Both the position numbers and the translations under genes were made by a program. Source: Cytospora piceicola (taxonomy: Eukaryota > Ascomycota > Sordariomycetes > Diaporthales > Cytosporaceae). Taken from it: a stretch of 64,000 bases of DNA. Positions 44,049 to 55,422 of the stretch are shown one piece after another. Every line of letters begins with the position of its first letter. The stretch's first letter is position 1. Under the pieces are notes generated by a model. That model did not search any database. It was not told the origin of the DNA and saw nothing but the letters and a program-made list of their open reading frames with translations. Where the stretch lies: positions 62,001-126,000 of the forward strand of contig JALQBC010000013.1 in assembly GCA_023375675.1 (NCBI GenBank). Reading direction: 5' to 3'.

Positions 44049-45167
44049 ATGGCGACAACAGCTGGGTACGGCCGAGAGCTCCAGGTTATCCTGTCTAATA
44101 CTAGAGGAAGTCGCGCTGACCTTCTCCCAGCGCCTTCATAGCAGGCGGCATAGCCGCTTGCGGTGCCGTCACAGCAACGCACCCCTTCGAGATGGTCAAA
44201 ATCCGGTGAGGCGCATCCGAACGTATCTTCCCACGGCCTTACGCCCAAGACTAATGAGACGGCGGGAAACAGTATGCAGCTCCAGGGAGAACTCCAGGAC
44301 AAGGGGCACCAACCACATCACTACCGCGGGCCCATCCACGGCGTCTCCGTCATCGTCCGGAACGAGGGTCTGCGCGGCATCTACAGAGGTCTGGGGACGG
44401 CCTACATATACCAGATTCTGCTGAATGGCTGCCGGCTGGGCTTCTACGAGCCAATGCGCGGGACCCTGACGTCGCTGATCTTCGGGGACACCAAGGTCCA
44501 GTCGCTGGGTATAAATATGTTCTGCGGAGCGGGATCGGGAATTCTCGGGGCTATGGCGGGAAGCCCATTCTTCCTGGTCAAGACGAGGTTGCAGAGCTAC
44601 TCGCCGTTCTTGCCTGTGGGCACGCAGCATAAGTACAGGAATGCATACGACGGACTGCGGCAGATCTCCACCACGGAGGGTATCAGGGGTCTCTACCGTG
44701 GTGTCGGGGCGGCCATGATCAGGACCGGTTGCGGAAGCTCCGTGCAGCTGCCGACTTACTTCTTCGCGAAGAGGAGGCTGCAGAAGCACCTCGGCATGGA
44801 GGAGGGCCCAGCACTGCATCTTACCAGCAGCGCAGCCAGCGGTTTCGTCGTGTGCTGCTTTATGCACCCACCAGGTAAGCATCCCAAATCCCTGGGCTTT
44901 CAAGTTATGCATGTTCTAACAATCATTGTAGACACGGTCATGTCACGTCTCTACAACCAAAACGGAAACCTGTACAAGGGCGTGTTTGACTGCCTAGCGA
45001 AGACAGTCAAGACAGAGGGTTTCTTCGCCATATACAAGGGCTTCCTGCCTCACCTGGCCAGGATATTACCACACACCATCCTGACCCTGACTCTGGCGGA
45101 GCAGACAAACAAGCTGGTCCGGAAAATCGAGGGCTACGTAATACCATCTGCGGAAGCTAATGTATAA
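44049..45167 (+). CDS. oac1: Mitochondrial oxaloacetate carrier (OAC1 type)
   Basis: A 309-aa inner-membrane solute carrier with the three-fold mitochondrial carrier repeat. Exons 44049-44065, 44131-44205, 44273-44874 and 44932-45167; the first coding exon is 17 nt. Signature motifs: HPFEMVKIRMQLQ (repeat 1), SPFFLVKTRLQSY (repeat 2, with Phe in the acidic position) and HPPDTVMSRLYNQNGNLYKG (repeat 3). The second and third variants, plus CGSSVQLPTYFFAKRRL, point to the Oac1 subgroup that carries oxaloacetate, sulfate and isopropylmalate. All junctions keep frame within conserved sequence. Length is normal. Confidence 0.92.
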
Positions 45168-45511
45168 AGGGGAGCGTGGGGCAGCTTGGGTCCATTTTCA
45201 AGCGATGGTGATGCTCGAGGTTATGGGCTGCATATGTAACAAGTTGCATATATGCGAGGCTTTGCTTTGAAACATACCACCGGTACATAGACCGGAAGCG
45301 AAAGTGGAAATAAAGAAGACTATTTTTCAAGAGGCTGCAAGGTCTGGACAAGTCCGTAACGTGTTTCCATTCCACCCTTCTCTCATGATTCGTATTACAA
45401 CCAGGGTAGGTTCGGTTCGACGATATTAGGGAGCCATATGCTGTACGGAGAAGCGAGTTCTTAGGAGCGGGATACTTAATGAGGCCCCTTCCAACCCAGT
45501 CCGGTCCCCAT
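45168..45511. other. Convergent intergenic region
   Basis: 344 bp between the carrier and rhodopsin-domain stop codons. Should hold the two 3' UTRs; nothing else seen. Confidence 0.55.
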
Positions 45512-46854
45512 TCACCACATCAACGCGTCTCGTGGCTCACGTCCCAAGTCCATCTCCTTCCTGACAATGAGCTCCCGACTACCACTCCTGCTCGGACTGC
45601 GCCTTTCCATATTGTAGCTGCCGCGATCCGGACAGAGCCTGCTGTGGTCGTTTCTCACATCCTCCACATCGCTGCTCAGATGTCTGTTGGAGATGGGATT
45701 CCAAGTCTCACGGGGCCTGCCACTCACGGCACTACCTCCAATCGTTTGCAACGCGTAGACGCTATGACAGCCCATCCCATCTCTCCTCCGCCCCATCGGT
45801 ACGCCCAGGTCCATAGAGAATGACTTGATGAAACTCCCAAGGTTTGGAATGGTAGCGGAGATGAGGGACCAAGAAACAATGGCCTGCTGGAAGATGAGAG
45901 CGGCGGTGACGGCGAACTGCGGCTCGGTCGAGCCCTGGTACTCCTTTACGGCGGCGAGGTGGAGAGCGGAGAATGCCACCAGCGGGGCACGGAAGGCGAA
46001 GGCGGCAACGACCTGGAACTGCATCCCAAAGGGCATGCGGAGGTTCCACACGAGGACGAGAGGTAAGAGGCACGTGACCACGTCGGTGGCGATGTCGACA
46101 GCTGTGATCACTTGCCAACGGAGGAGCTTGACCGCTTTGTTAGCTCGATGGCATATTACAACTGATGGTTGTCTCCTTACTTGCTGTGGACAATGGTTGA
46201 CGGTTTTGGTCGTCAGGATGGCGCTGGGATTGCAATCGGCTGCGAGCCCAACGATGGAGGCAAACCCCCAAAGCACATTTAGGATTAGGAATGCTTTGAT
46301 TGCTTTGAAGTTCCTACCAGTATCTGAAAGGACTCGAAGGAAAAGCCAGGTTACAGAGCATTTGGCCAAGCACAGTACCGCAACCGAGAACAGCTGAGAC
46401 ACGAAAAAGGACTGCCCTTGCAACATTTCAGTATAGGTCTTCACTTCGCGGTTTCGATATTGGGGCCGCAACTCCTTCGATACTGACCTTGCTCGACGAC
46501 CGCCAGTTGTCTTCGGTCGTAATGGAATTGAACTTGGCAAGTCCGCTTTTCAGGCCAGAGATTACTGATGCCGACTGCCCTACTTGCGCAGCCTAAGGCC
46601 AGGAAAGTCAACCAAAGTCCCCATCGTCAGTGGATCGAGAGGTCAGCCGGGAAGACATAACAAACCGTAGCTATTCCTGCAAGATAATCATCCACTGCAT
46701 ACATCCCCCACTTCACACGAGCTCTTCCACCGGCCGCCAGGAGGCTGTAGACGAGACCCACGAGTGTGGCGATCCAGACATACCCAGCATGGTCGTCAGG
46801 GTGGATGGGTGAGAACCTCCGACTGTCATCAAGTAGGGGACTGGTATCCATCAT
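45512..46854 (-). CDS. Fungal rhodopsin-domain integral membrane protein (SAT4/PTH11-related)
   Basis: A 379-aa polytopic protein in four phase-0 exons on the minus strand (46854-46666, 46592-46488, 46411-46181, 46126-45512). It has about seven transmembrane segments: WIATLVGLVYSLLAAGG; AGIATAAQVGQSASVISGL joined across intron 1; SFFVSQLFSVAVLCLAKCSV; AFLILNVLWGFASIVGLAA; VITAVDIATDVVTCLLPLV; and two more up to SWSLISATIPNLGSFI. WGMYAVDDYL, LAKCSV and YALQTIGGS are family hallmarks. The cytosolic tail is Ser/Arg-rich. Relatives include the Pth11-like receptors, but this subgroup lacks a CFEM domain and its ligand is unknown. Splicing of introns 2 and 3 uses the second of two nearby AGs. Confidence 0.85.
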
Positions 46855-48649
46855 TCGACATGTAAAGATGGCTTATATGGAGTCTGAATAAGAGACTTGA
46901 CTCTGCAATATCGGCTTCGAAGGGCCATTGGGTTTCTCTACATCAAGAATATGGGATATCAGGTCTCTCCGATGTGGCCATGGTTTATCACACCGACACT
47001 AATAAAGAATATACCCCTGACATGAGATGAGCCACCAACTCCAAATGACGAGCCACCAACTCCAAATATACTGTACAAGTACTTGGGTCTTGGAAAAACA
47101 ATCCTCGAAAAGCAAGCCTTGGCCTTCTGTCCTATGAGGAGTTCAGCCAGCTGGCCACTCTCATACATTCATATCTGAATAATACCTGTAGCGAGTTCTA
47201 TCAATGCTCCAGACTGAAGCCACAGGGTCAGATGAAACCGCCATGTGCTAAAGGTTAGCAAATCCGCCGCATTTTGTGTACGAAGTACTGACATATTACA
47301 TGCAAACCATGACTTTCTCACTTATGAAAAACGAACCGAAATCGACCACGTGTACACCAGCCCTCAGATCTGTGGTAAAGTGTCCTGACCAAGTCTCCGT
47401 TCCTCTAGAAACATGCCGAACCTCCAAACATCAGCTGCAACACTCGACGACTTCCACTCGACAAAACATAGTCGAAAGTCTAAAGAGTTCTCAAATTACA
47501 GGTCAGAACACCTTCTTTGATTTTTTTCATTCAAAATTTCGTAGTATTATGTTGCGCAACTGAACACTTCGGAGCAATGTCAACTGTGACTCCAATACGG
47601 GATGGGATCGCTGCAGTTTGATGACGCACAAGATAGAAGTCAAGCATAACAATAAATTAATGCCACGGCCCGACACTGTCGGCATAATACTCGGTCGTCC
47701 TCGACAATGATCGACCTTCCTTTTTCACCCTGGCATGTTCGCTTAAAACGGCCGACCAACCGGATGATCCGCGACAACAATCCGCAGATTCACCGGTCCC
47801 AAGGGCTCGGTACGCCCCGATCCTTCCCGTATGGCAATTGGCGGAAAGGTAAAAGACTCCAACGAGGCTCGTGCCCTGTCGTCGACCATTCTCGTCCAGT
47901 CGTGTCACGCCCGATGTGGCGGCCGGAAGCAAGCCCCTCTGACCCCGTTGACCGGTCCACTTCAGTGATTGTCGCTTTCCGGATAAGACAAGTCAATTTC
48001 GGGCGAATGTGATATGGTACGGTAGTCGGTAGTGTCCTGCGGCCTGCGAGCTGTATCTACTATCACCTCACCAAAATCAACAAACTATATATATCATGCC
48101 CGGGTGCGTTGAAGATTCACTGGCTCGATTTGATATTCATGACCAGGACAGGCGAGTATGGAAGGAAAAACGCCCTCAGTAATTTATTCCCCTTGCTGCC
48201 CACGACAGCACATGAGGCAAGACCATCGAACCGCATCTTGCGCAACTTATTTGAAACCGTAGCTACTGTGCATGATTGTCATCGCGGGGTGACTACTAAA
48301 CTCGGCGTAGTCAATTTCCGTTTACGTGACATAGATATGGGAATCGAACGGTGTTGCTCCGCCCCTGTAAATGCATGGCACAGCACAATCAGCATACGTA
48401 AGTGTATGTATACACATACACCAGGATGCGAGCGCATGGTGTACATTCATGTATGCACCTATGGGATGACCTCGGAGAGATACTACCACGGCGAAGTCCT
48501 TACTGATAGGACAATTATGCATGCATTTTCTAGGCGATGATGCCCTTGTGCATTTTCCTGGATCCAAAGTCCGTCCTTCCAATGCTGTTGTTCCTCTTCA
48601 TGTTGCCTTCCACTTGCTAGACAAGGTCCCAGGGACTCTCAACAGAATA
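46855..48649. other. Divergent intergenic region and permease leader
   Basis: 1.8 kb, fairly AT-rich, holding a 21-bp tandem duplication (47026-47067), a TATATATA run at 48085-48094 and a 28-codon open frame (48096-48182) beginning MPGCVEDSLARF. The frame of the permease first exon is open upstream to an ATG at 48521, but the extra 43 codons show no family sequence. No gene supported. Confidence 0.55.
47026..47067. repeat. 21-bp direct tandem duplication
   Basis: Two adjacent copies of a 21-mer (core GAGCCACCAACTCCAAAT) differ at one base. Confidence 0.9.
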
Positions 48650-50456
48650 ATGGCTTCAAACACCAAGGAAGAGGCGCAGGTACACGATATATTCATCGAT
48701 GATGCGGCTGATGACTTCGGAGGAAATGCTGCCGACCGCGCAGATATGTTGAGGATGGGCAAAAGTCAGGGACTACGGGTTGGTACTTGTTTTCCACATG
48801 TATGGTGGGCACTTAGTTGACATGTGACAGCGAAACTTCCAGTTCATGACCATTTTCGGCTTTTCCATGATTCTCATGCAGTCGTGGGAGGTTTCCAGCA
48901 GCCTTGCGGTCATCGGCCTCCTCAACGGCGGGACTGCTGGTGTCATCTGGATGTTTCCAATCTGCTGGGCCGGCCTCTTCCTGACCAACACGTCCATGGC
49001 CGAGATGGGTTCTATGTAAGATAGTTTTGTACATACCTCGTGTGGATCAACTTTAACGGACTGCGGCTTATCCTTTCTCTCGCAGGGCTCCCACCGTTGG
49101 CGGACAATACCACTGGGTGTCTGAGTTCGCACCACGGAAACATCAGAGATTCCTCAGCTACCTGATGGGCTGGTTGTGCGTCCTAGGCTGGCAGGTGTCT
49201 TGTGCCTCGGCCGCTTATACAACGGCTACCCAGCTCCAAGGCCTGATAGTATTGAACTGTCCGGAGACTTACACATACGAATATTGGCACGGCACGCTCA
49301 TGACTATAGCATTTGCGGCCTTCACAGTCGCCTTCAACACGCTCTTCGCCAGGAAGCTGCCCCTTCTTGAGGGCATTGTGCTTGTTGTACACATCTGTGC
49401 CTTTGTCGCTTTCATAATTACTTTATGGGTTCTCAGTCCTATATCCGACGCGAAGACCGTCTTTACGAAGTTCAACGATGGCGGCGGCTGGGGAAACCTC
49501 GGAGTCAGCACACTTGTCGGTATTACCGGCAGCACCCTCCCCTTGATCGGCGCGGATGCTGCTGTTCACATGTCTGAGGAGTTGAAGGATGCTAGTCGCA
49601 CTCTCCCACGCACTATGATGTGGTCGACAGCCCTGAATGGTCTCATGGGGTGGATCATGGTCATCACGTTCTGCTTCACCCTCGGGGATCTTGACGAGGT
49701 TCTCGCCTCTCAAACAGGCTACCCTTATATCCAGGTATGTGTGTTCATCAAGGTTTTTCACCAACGGGCCATTGGACCCGTGTGGACAAGTCGCTCCAGG
49801 TGTAACCTGCTTTTGGAGGTATGAGATGTGTCGTGTTAACATCAGAATCTATCACTCAGGTCTACTACAACGCAACTCAGTCAAAGGGTGGGGCTACTGT
49901 AATGGTCACCATCATCATCTTCATGTCACTTCTCTGTAACCTTACAATGGTGGCCACGGCATCTCGACAGCTTTTTGCGTTCGCCCGGGACGGGGGCCTT
50001 CCATTCCGCAACTGGTTCCAGAAGATCGACCCGAGATGGGATGTACCGCTGAACGCCATTACCACGACCTTTGTCGTGTCTACGATTCTCTCGCTGATCG
50101 CTATTGGGTCGCCCGTCGCCCTGAATTCGATCATGTCCCTGGCCACCGCGGGGCTGCTGTCCAGCTACATCTGCTCCATCAGCTGCCTGGCATGGCGGCG
50201 TTGGGCGAATAAGCCTCTTCTTCCCTCCAAGTTCAGCTTGGGCAGGTGGGGGCTGGCTATCAACCTGTCGTCTCTTGCTTTCCTGCTTGTCGTCTTCGTG
50301 TTCAGTTTCTTCCCTACTTCTCCTCATCCGGACGCTGCGGGTATGAACTGGACGGTCTTGATTTACGGCGTGGTAGTATTGTTCTGTCTTGGCTACTATT
50401 ATTTGGGAAAGCATGAGTACGCTGGACCGGTCGAGTATGTCAGGAAACTTGAGTGA
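48650..50456 (+). CDS. Amino acid / GABA-choline permease (APC superfamily)
   Basis: A 519-aa transporter with about 12 membrane helices. Exons 48650-48778, 48831-49015, 49086-49734 and 49860-50456. The soluble N-terminus (DRADMLRMGKSQGLRRNFQ) leads into helix 1, FMTIFGFSMILMQSWEVS, typical of the fungal ACT subfamily (Uga4, Hnm1). NGGTAGVIWMFPICW, MAEMGSMAPTVGGQYHWVSE at junction 2, GADAAVHMSEELKDASRTLP, and ASRQLFAFARDGGLPF are the family signatures. It probably imports GABA, choline or polyamines across the plasma membrane; the substrate is not fixed by sequence. The ATG at 48650 is chosen because recognisable family sequence follows soon after. Confidence 0.9.
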
Positions 50457-50844
50457 GGGATCCCAGGGAGGTAGGTCGAATCTGTAATTACCACCGCATA
50501 GTTGGACTGGATGAATATAATAGAGAATGGTGTACGTTTAACGTGTAACGTAGCCGAGATGTCTCACTTATTATATATACATAGTACTACACCTTGTGGT
50601 ACGGGGGGTGCAAATAGTAGCGTACTGGGGTCCCCTGACAAATGTTGCCTGCCCAAGCTCAACGGGCCCCGCCAAATTGACGAAGCTGCCCAGTATCGAT
50701 TCGACCTACCTTAACGCCATTCTACCTTCGACAGCTATTACACTCCGCCATTTGATATTCCTGTATCTACTTCGAGTGATATCGAGCCGCCGCAACACCC
50801 AATTTCTTCAAGCAAAAGAGGCCTCAACAGAGGAGACACTCACC
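50457..50844. other. Intergenic between permease and SRP9
   Basis: 388 bp on the same strand. A TATATATA-like element is near 50572. Nothing else seen. Confidence 0.55.
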
Positions 50845-51448
50845 ATGCCGTTCATACCAACAAGCCAGGAATGGCTCACCCAATCCGCCCTCCTCCTCGA
50901 AGCCCGTCCCACAACGGTACGTTGTCACCTACCTCCCCTTCCCCCCCCCCCGCCCCTTCTCAACCACGGTACGGGAACGCGCGAGAACAAGCAAACTGAC
51001 ATGTCCCACCGCCCCCCCCCTCCAGGCACGAGTTACCACAAAATACAACATCAAGCCCGCAAAACTCCGAAAAGCAAGGAAAGACGCCGCCGGCGGCCAC
51101 GGCGACGGCGCGCCCGCGGCGGACGCCTCCTCGAAACCGCCGCGCGCGACCCTGATCCTCAAGACCTTCGACCCCCAGTCGGGCGTGTGCCTGAAGTACA
51201 AGACGACCAAGGCCGCCGAGGTGTCGCGCCTCGTGCAGCTCCTGGGGTCCCTGGGCAGGAAGATGGCCGCCCTGCCCGACGCGCCCGCGCCGGCGATCGC
51301 CCTGGAGGATGAGGCCGTCGCCGCCGCCGCCCCTGCGACGCCGCCGGTTGCTGGGCCGGGCGGGGGTGCTGCTTCTGGGCAGACGGCGCAACAGGGCCAG
51401 GCAGGTGGTGGTGGTGGGAAGGGGAAGAAGAAGAAAGGAAAGCGGTGA
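50845..51448 (+). CDS. Signal recognition particle subunit SRP9/SRP21
   Basis: A 164-aa protein in two exons (50845-50916, 51026-51448) with ATG in a good CACC context. The SRP9-21 fold is spread over SQEWLTQSALLLEARPTTAR, which spans the intron, VTTKYNIKPAKLRKARKDA, ATLILKTFDPQSGVCLKYKT and AAEVSRLVQLLGSLGRKMA. It would bind the Alu domain of SRP RNA together with SRP14 and take part in elongation arrest. A Gly/Ala/Asp-rich loop interrupts the beta sheet. The tail (Ala/Pro, then Gly/Gln, ending GKGKKKKGKR) is disordered and basic, as in fungal SRP21. The 109-nt intron is unusual in carrying two poly-C tracts. Confidence 0.88.
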
Positions 51449-52120
51449 AGGGGATTTGGGTGAAGTGTTGACGAGGTTTTTGGGCTCCGATGAAGCGATA
51501 CGGCGAGTGTCCAGGCTTGAGATGCTTCCGGGGGAAGGATGATGATAGGCCGTAGAGCCTAGTAATGACTAGAACTTGGGTTCGGCGACCCTCGATGACA
51601 CGCATGGGGACTCCAGCCTCGGGGAAGACATTTGCCGCTACAGCGGAATCTCCTTGGCTATCACAGCATCCGTTATACGCTAGAGTCCTAAGGGCAATTG
51701 CAGAATAAGCCGCACCAGGTGAAGCCGCACACTGCATCAAGGGGAAGACGGGGGCATTCATATCCAGAGTGCATTGATGCCTACTCAAGGGATCTATTGT
51801 TACATATCGAAAGACCCGAGACCAAGTTTTTCCATCTGTGGTGCGCATAAACTCATTATTCCATCACTAAGCAAAGGGTACTACCCGAGGTCCCAACTCC
51901 CCAACACCCGCAAATGACAAATGACAAAACCCGCCAAGCTGAGAGGAGGGATGTGTCCTGCAGCCGTAAATCAGAAAGTGTGGCAAGTACCACTACCACG
52001 AGGCCCAAATGCTCGCCAGCCGTCGTCTATATCCGAAGATGCATGTACGGTGGTATGTCGTGATATACAGGACGACTCTTGTAAGGACGGGAAAAGAGCA
52101 AACAATGTGTGGCGATGCAA
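51449..52120. other. Convergent intergenic region
   Basis: 672 bp between the SRP9 and RNR2 stop codons. No gene seen. Confidence 0.6.
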
Positions 52121-53559
52121 CTAGAAGTCGTCATCGAAGTTGAAGTCACCACCATTCTCACGCTTCTCCTCGGGCACGGAGTCATCGGGCTTCTTGGTAC
52201 TAGCCATGACGCCTGCCTTCTGGTAGTCACCTACACGCTTCTCGAAGAAGTTGGTCTTGCCACCAAGGGAGATGTTCTCCATAAAGTCGAAGGGGTTGGT
52301 AGACTTGTAGACCTTCTCGTTGCCGAGGGCCACGAGGAGACGGTCGGCCACGAACTCGATGTACTGTTGCATCAGCTTGGCGTTCATGCCGAGGAGACCG
52401 CAGGGCAGAGCCTCAGTCAGGAACTCCTTCTCAAGGACAACGGCATCGGTGATGATGTCCTCAACGACCTGCTTGCTGGGGCGGTTCCTCAGGTGGGAGA
52501 ACAGCAGACAGGCGAAGTCGGTGTGGAGACCCTCGTCACGGGAGATCAGCTCGTTAGAGAAGGTCAGGCCAGGCATCAGACCACGCTTCTTGAGCCAGAA
52601 GATGGAGGCGAAGGCACCGCTGAAGAAGATACCCTCCACAGCAGCGAAGGCAACTAGTCGCTGAGCGTAGGTAGAATCGCGGTCAGAGATCCACTTCAGG
52701 GCCCAGTCGGCCTTCTTGCGGATGCAGGGAACTAAAACGGGTGTTAGATGTTATTGGCAGCATGTGACTATGTATAAGGGAGACTTACTGGTGTCAATGG
52801 CATTGAAGAGGTAGTTGCGCTGGGCAGGCTCCTTAATGTATGTGTCGATGAGCAGAGAGTATGTCTCAGAGTGGATGTTCTCCATCATGATCTGGAAACC
52901 ATAGAAGCAACGGGCCTCAGGGATCTGGACCTCAGCACTGAAGCGCTCGACCAGGTTCTCGTTGACGATACCATCTGAGGCAGCGAAGAAGGCAAGAATG
53001 TGGGAGACGAAGAACCTCTCGTCATCGGTCAGACGGTCGTTCCAGTCGTGCAGATCCTTGGACAGATCAATCTCCTCGGCCGTCCAGAAGGAAGCCTCAT
53101 GCTTCTTGTACATCTGCCAGATCTGTTGTGTTGAACTTGTTAGTGTGGGGCCACTCAACGCGTAGGGCAGGGATTGGACGCGTCGCGTACCTCGTGGTAT
53201 TGGATAGGGAACATGACAAAGCGTTGAGGGTTCTCCCTGAGGATTGGCTCATCCTGCTCGTAGTCATGAAGTCCCCCAGACTTTGCTGGTTCCTCTGTTG
53301 CCTTGACAACCTCCTTGGTTGCGGCATGCTTCGCGTCGAGGTCTTGGGCCAGGGAGGCAATGGTGGGATCTTGGAAGTCGTTCTCCTTGTTCGAGAGGCC
53401 GAGGTCGAGCTTCTTGACGGGGGAGTCCATCTTCAAGGACTCGATTGCAGACGCAGCCTGTTGAGTTCTCAATTAGCTAATGTGACGGCGCGACGTGACA
53501 TGTTGTTAAGGAACAAAGGGCCTACTCACCTGCTTGGAGGGAGTGATCTCGACAGACAT
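52121..53559 (-). CDS. rnr2: Ribonucleoside-diphosphate reductase small subunit (R2)
   Basis: A 413-aa class Ia R2 that holds the di-iron tyrosyl radical used to reduce ribonucleotides. Four exons on the minus strand (53559-53530, 53457-53191, 53122-52789, 52731-52121). Ligands are complete: Asp149 ([11 protein letters not shown]), Glu180 and His183 (MENIHSE), the radical Tyr187 (HSETYSLL), then Glu in [10 protein letters not shown] and Glu/His in [13 protein letters not shown]. The C-terminus FNFDDDF is the tail that docks on the large subunit. The N-terminal 75 residues are low in complexity and rich in Ser/Lys, as in other fungal R2 proteins. All junctions rebuild conserved sequence ([29 protein letters not shown]). 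Confidence 0.97.
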
Positions 53560-54693
53560 GGTTGGTGGCTGTGGTGGTATATGGGAAGGAAACCAATTGA
53601 AGTACAAAATTAACGATTGACCACAAAGGATGGAGTGCTTTGGACAAGAAGTGGCTCGGTGTGTCTTTGGTGTAGTGGATTGTGTGCTTGGGAGGAAGGA
53701 AGATGTTTTCTGGGAATTCGCAGGACTCTTTTAAAGTGGTGGAAAGCGCAACACTAAGCGTGTGGACCTCGACTCAGACGCGTTTTTCCCAACCGGGCTG
53801 AAGCGCGTCGTGCTGCTGGGATCACTGATCCCTGTCCACCCACAATGTGTGACGACCTGACAACCTGCACATGCCATAGTCACAGCTTGCACCATCCGGG
53901 CCATCCTAGCCCACTTGTTACTGGTGCCTGGAACAATCAGACGGCTCGATCTAATTCTTGTTCCTGGTCTTGGCTGCAATAGTCGCTTCAGCTATGGATG
54001 TTGTCGCCATGTTTTGGTGGGAAAATGGGCCCAGATTCTTATCAGATCCTCTGATCTCGCGCCTTTTGCCTGACATCCACTGACATCACTCACCATTCGG
54101 TCCCGCACTTCACCTGCTTCTTCAAGGTCTGGCCTGTCACTCAACCTGTCAATGCTTTGTTCTGCCCGACAACGCCACCACATTGAAGAAATGAGTTTTC
54201 TTGTAGCAACAAGGGACAGATATCACCCGACACATAGAACAACGTTGTCGATTATTGTCTCTTGGAGTTGAAGGTACACAATTACATGGACGAGTCAAAC
54301 TGTACCGTATTTTCTATTGAAGTAGTAGATATGGTATGTACTTAGTAAGTAAGCATGCAGTAAGCAATTTACTCTCTTTTCTCCCTCTCGATTACTCTCT
54401 GATTTCAACAAGACTGTGACTCTTTACTGTACGATACTCCGTATTTCCGTATTCCCGTACGGGTTACCCAGCCCCGCACCGTCTCCGTCCGGTTCGGCGC
54501 CGAAGATCATTAAGCCATGTCTCAAGCGACGCGTCTCACAACGCGTCCAACTCGTCCCCACATTTCCACATATTAACCCCTGTCACTGCGATGTCGCCCT
54601 GAACATCAGGGAAGGAACCATGACCACCAAGAGTATTGACCTTAACTTCTTGGACACGCCTGGCCTCTCCAAGACTTCTCTCTGCATACTTCA
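53560..54693. other. Intergenic upstream of RNR2
   Basis: 1.1 kb including the RNR2 promoter on the minus strand. The sequence ACGCGT is seen at 53778; MCB-type elements are known for S-phase genes, but one copy is weak evidence. No gene seen. Confidence 0.5.
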
Positions 54694-55422
54694 TCATCTC
54701 CCATTCTTGTGCGTTTCCTGTGGTCGACTCGGTGGCAGCCCGGCGAATCCCATTTCCATATCGCCTGAGGTTGCACCCCCATGTCCATGGTCGGCAACCT
54801 CCGCAGCCTTGACAAGGTAGTCCTCTAGCAGCCACGCGTTTCTTGTATTGGCCTTGTATATGGCGTCGAAGATGTCTCCAAAGAATGGGATGAAGCCGCC
54901 TACCAAGTCCACCGTTGCAAAGCCATACATCTTCGCTCTGAGCACCGGGGGCAATCCGCCAGTAATTGTTTCCGCCTTGTGAATGACCCACAGAGCCAAT
55001 AAGAAATCGAGGCCATCGCCGACACTAATTACCCAAGTTAGTCTCGTCTTACTATCATAATGAGGGCAGTGTCACTTACAAAGGAATTAGTCCTAATAGC
55101 GCAGACCATCCGACACTGAAGCCACAGCAATGCAACAGCCCCATGTCGAGGTTCCAGGCGCGACGGCGTACACTGGCCAGGACTTTATTATCATGCTCAG
55201 AGACTCCCGGTGCCCGATATTTCCTATTCTTTCTCTTCCTCTTCTGCTGGCCATTTCTCGTGTCTTCCAAGTAGTAGAAGGGATCCTGCTGCTCGTTAGA
55301 AACTCTATTGACTGAGACCGAACCAACTGTGTACGTACCTCCGTCTTGAAATTCCCTTTGAAATCTTTGGACACCTTGTCCGCGACCTTGCCGGCCACAA
55401 ATGCTGTAATCTTCGATGTCAT
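54694..55422 (-). CDS. DUF4112 membrane protein
   Basis: A 206-aa protein in three exons on the minus strand (55422-55339, 55285-55080, 55024-54694). The DUF4112 core is clear: the first hydrophobic stretch LLHCCGFSVGWSALLGLIPF joins across intron 2 to VGDGLDFLLALWVIHKAET, followed by RAKMYGFATVDLVGGFIPFF and GDIFDAIYKANTRNAWLLEDYL. The paired Gly-Asp turn after each hydrophobic segment is the family mark. The N-terminal 70 residues are basic (QQKRKRKNRKYR). The tail is short, Gly/His-rich and disordered. Function is unknown in fungi and bacteria alike; it should sit in an internal membrane. Confidence 0.88.

Noticed and set aside
48335..48360. tRNA-like box B (TTCGATTCCC on the minus strand)
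   Set aside because: The flanking bases do not form a T-stem and no acceptor or anticodon arm can be built.
48521..48649. N-terminal extension of the permease from ATG 48521
   Set aside because: The added residues show no permease-like sequence and contain hydrophobic stretches unlike the soluble N-terminus of the family; the start at 48650 is preferred.
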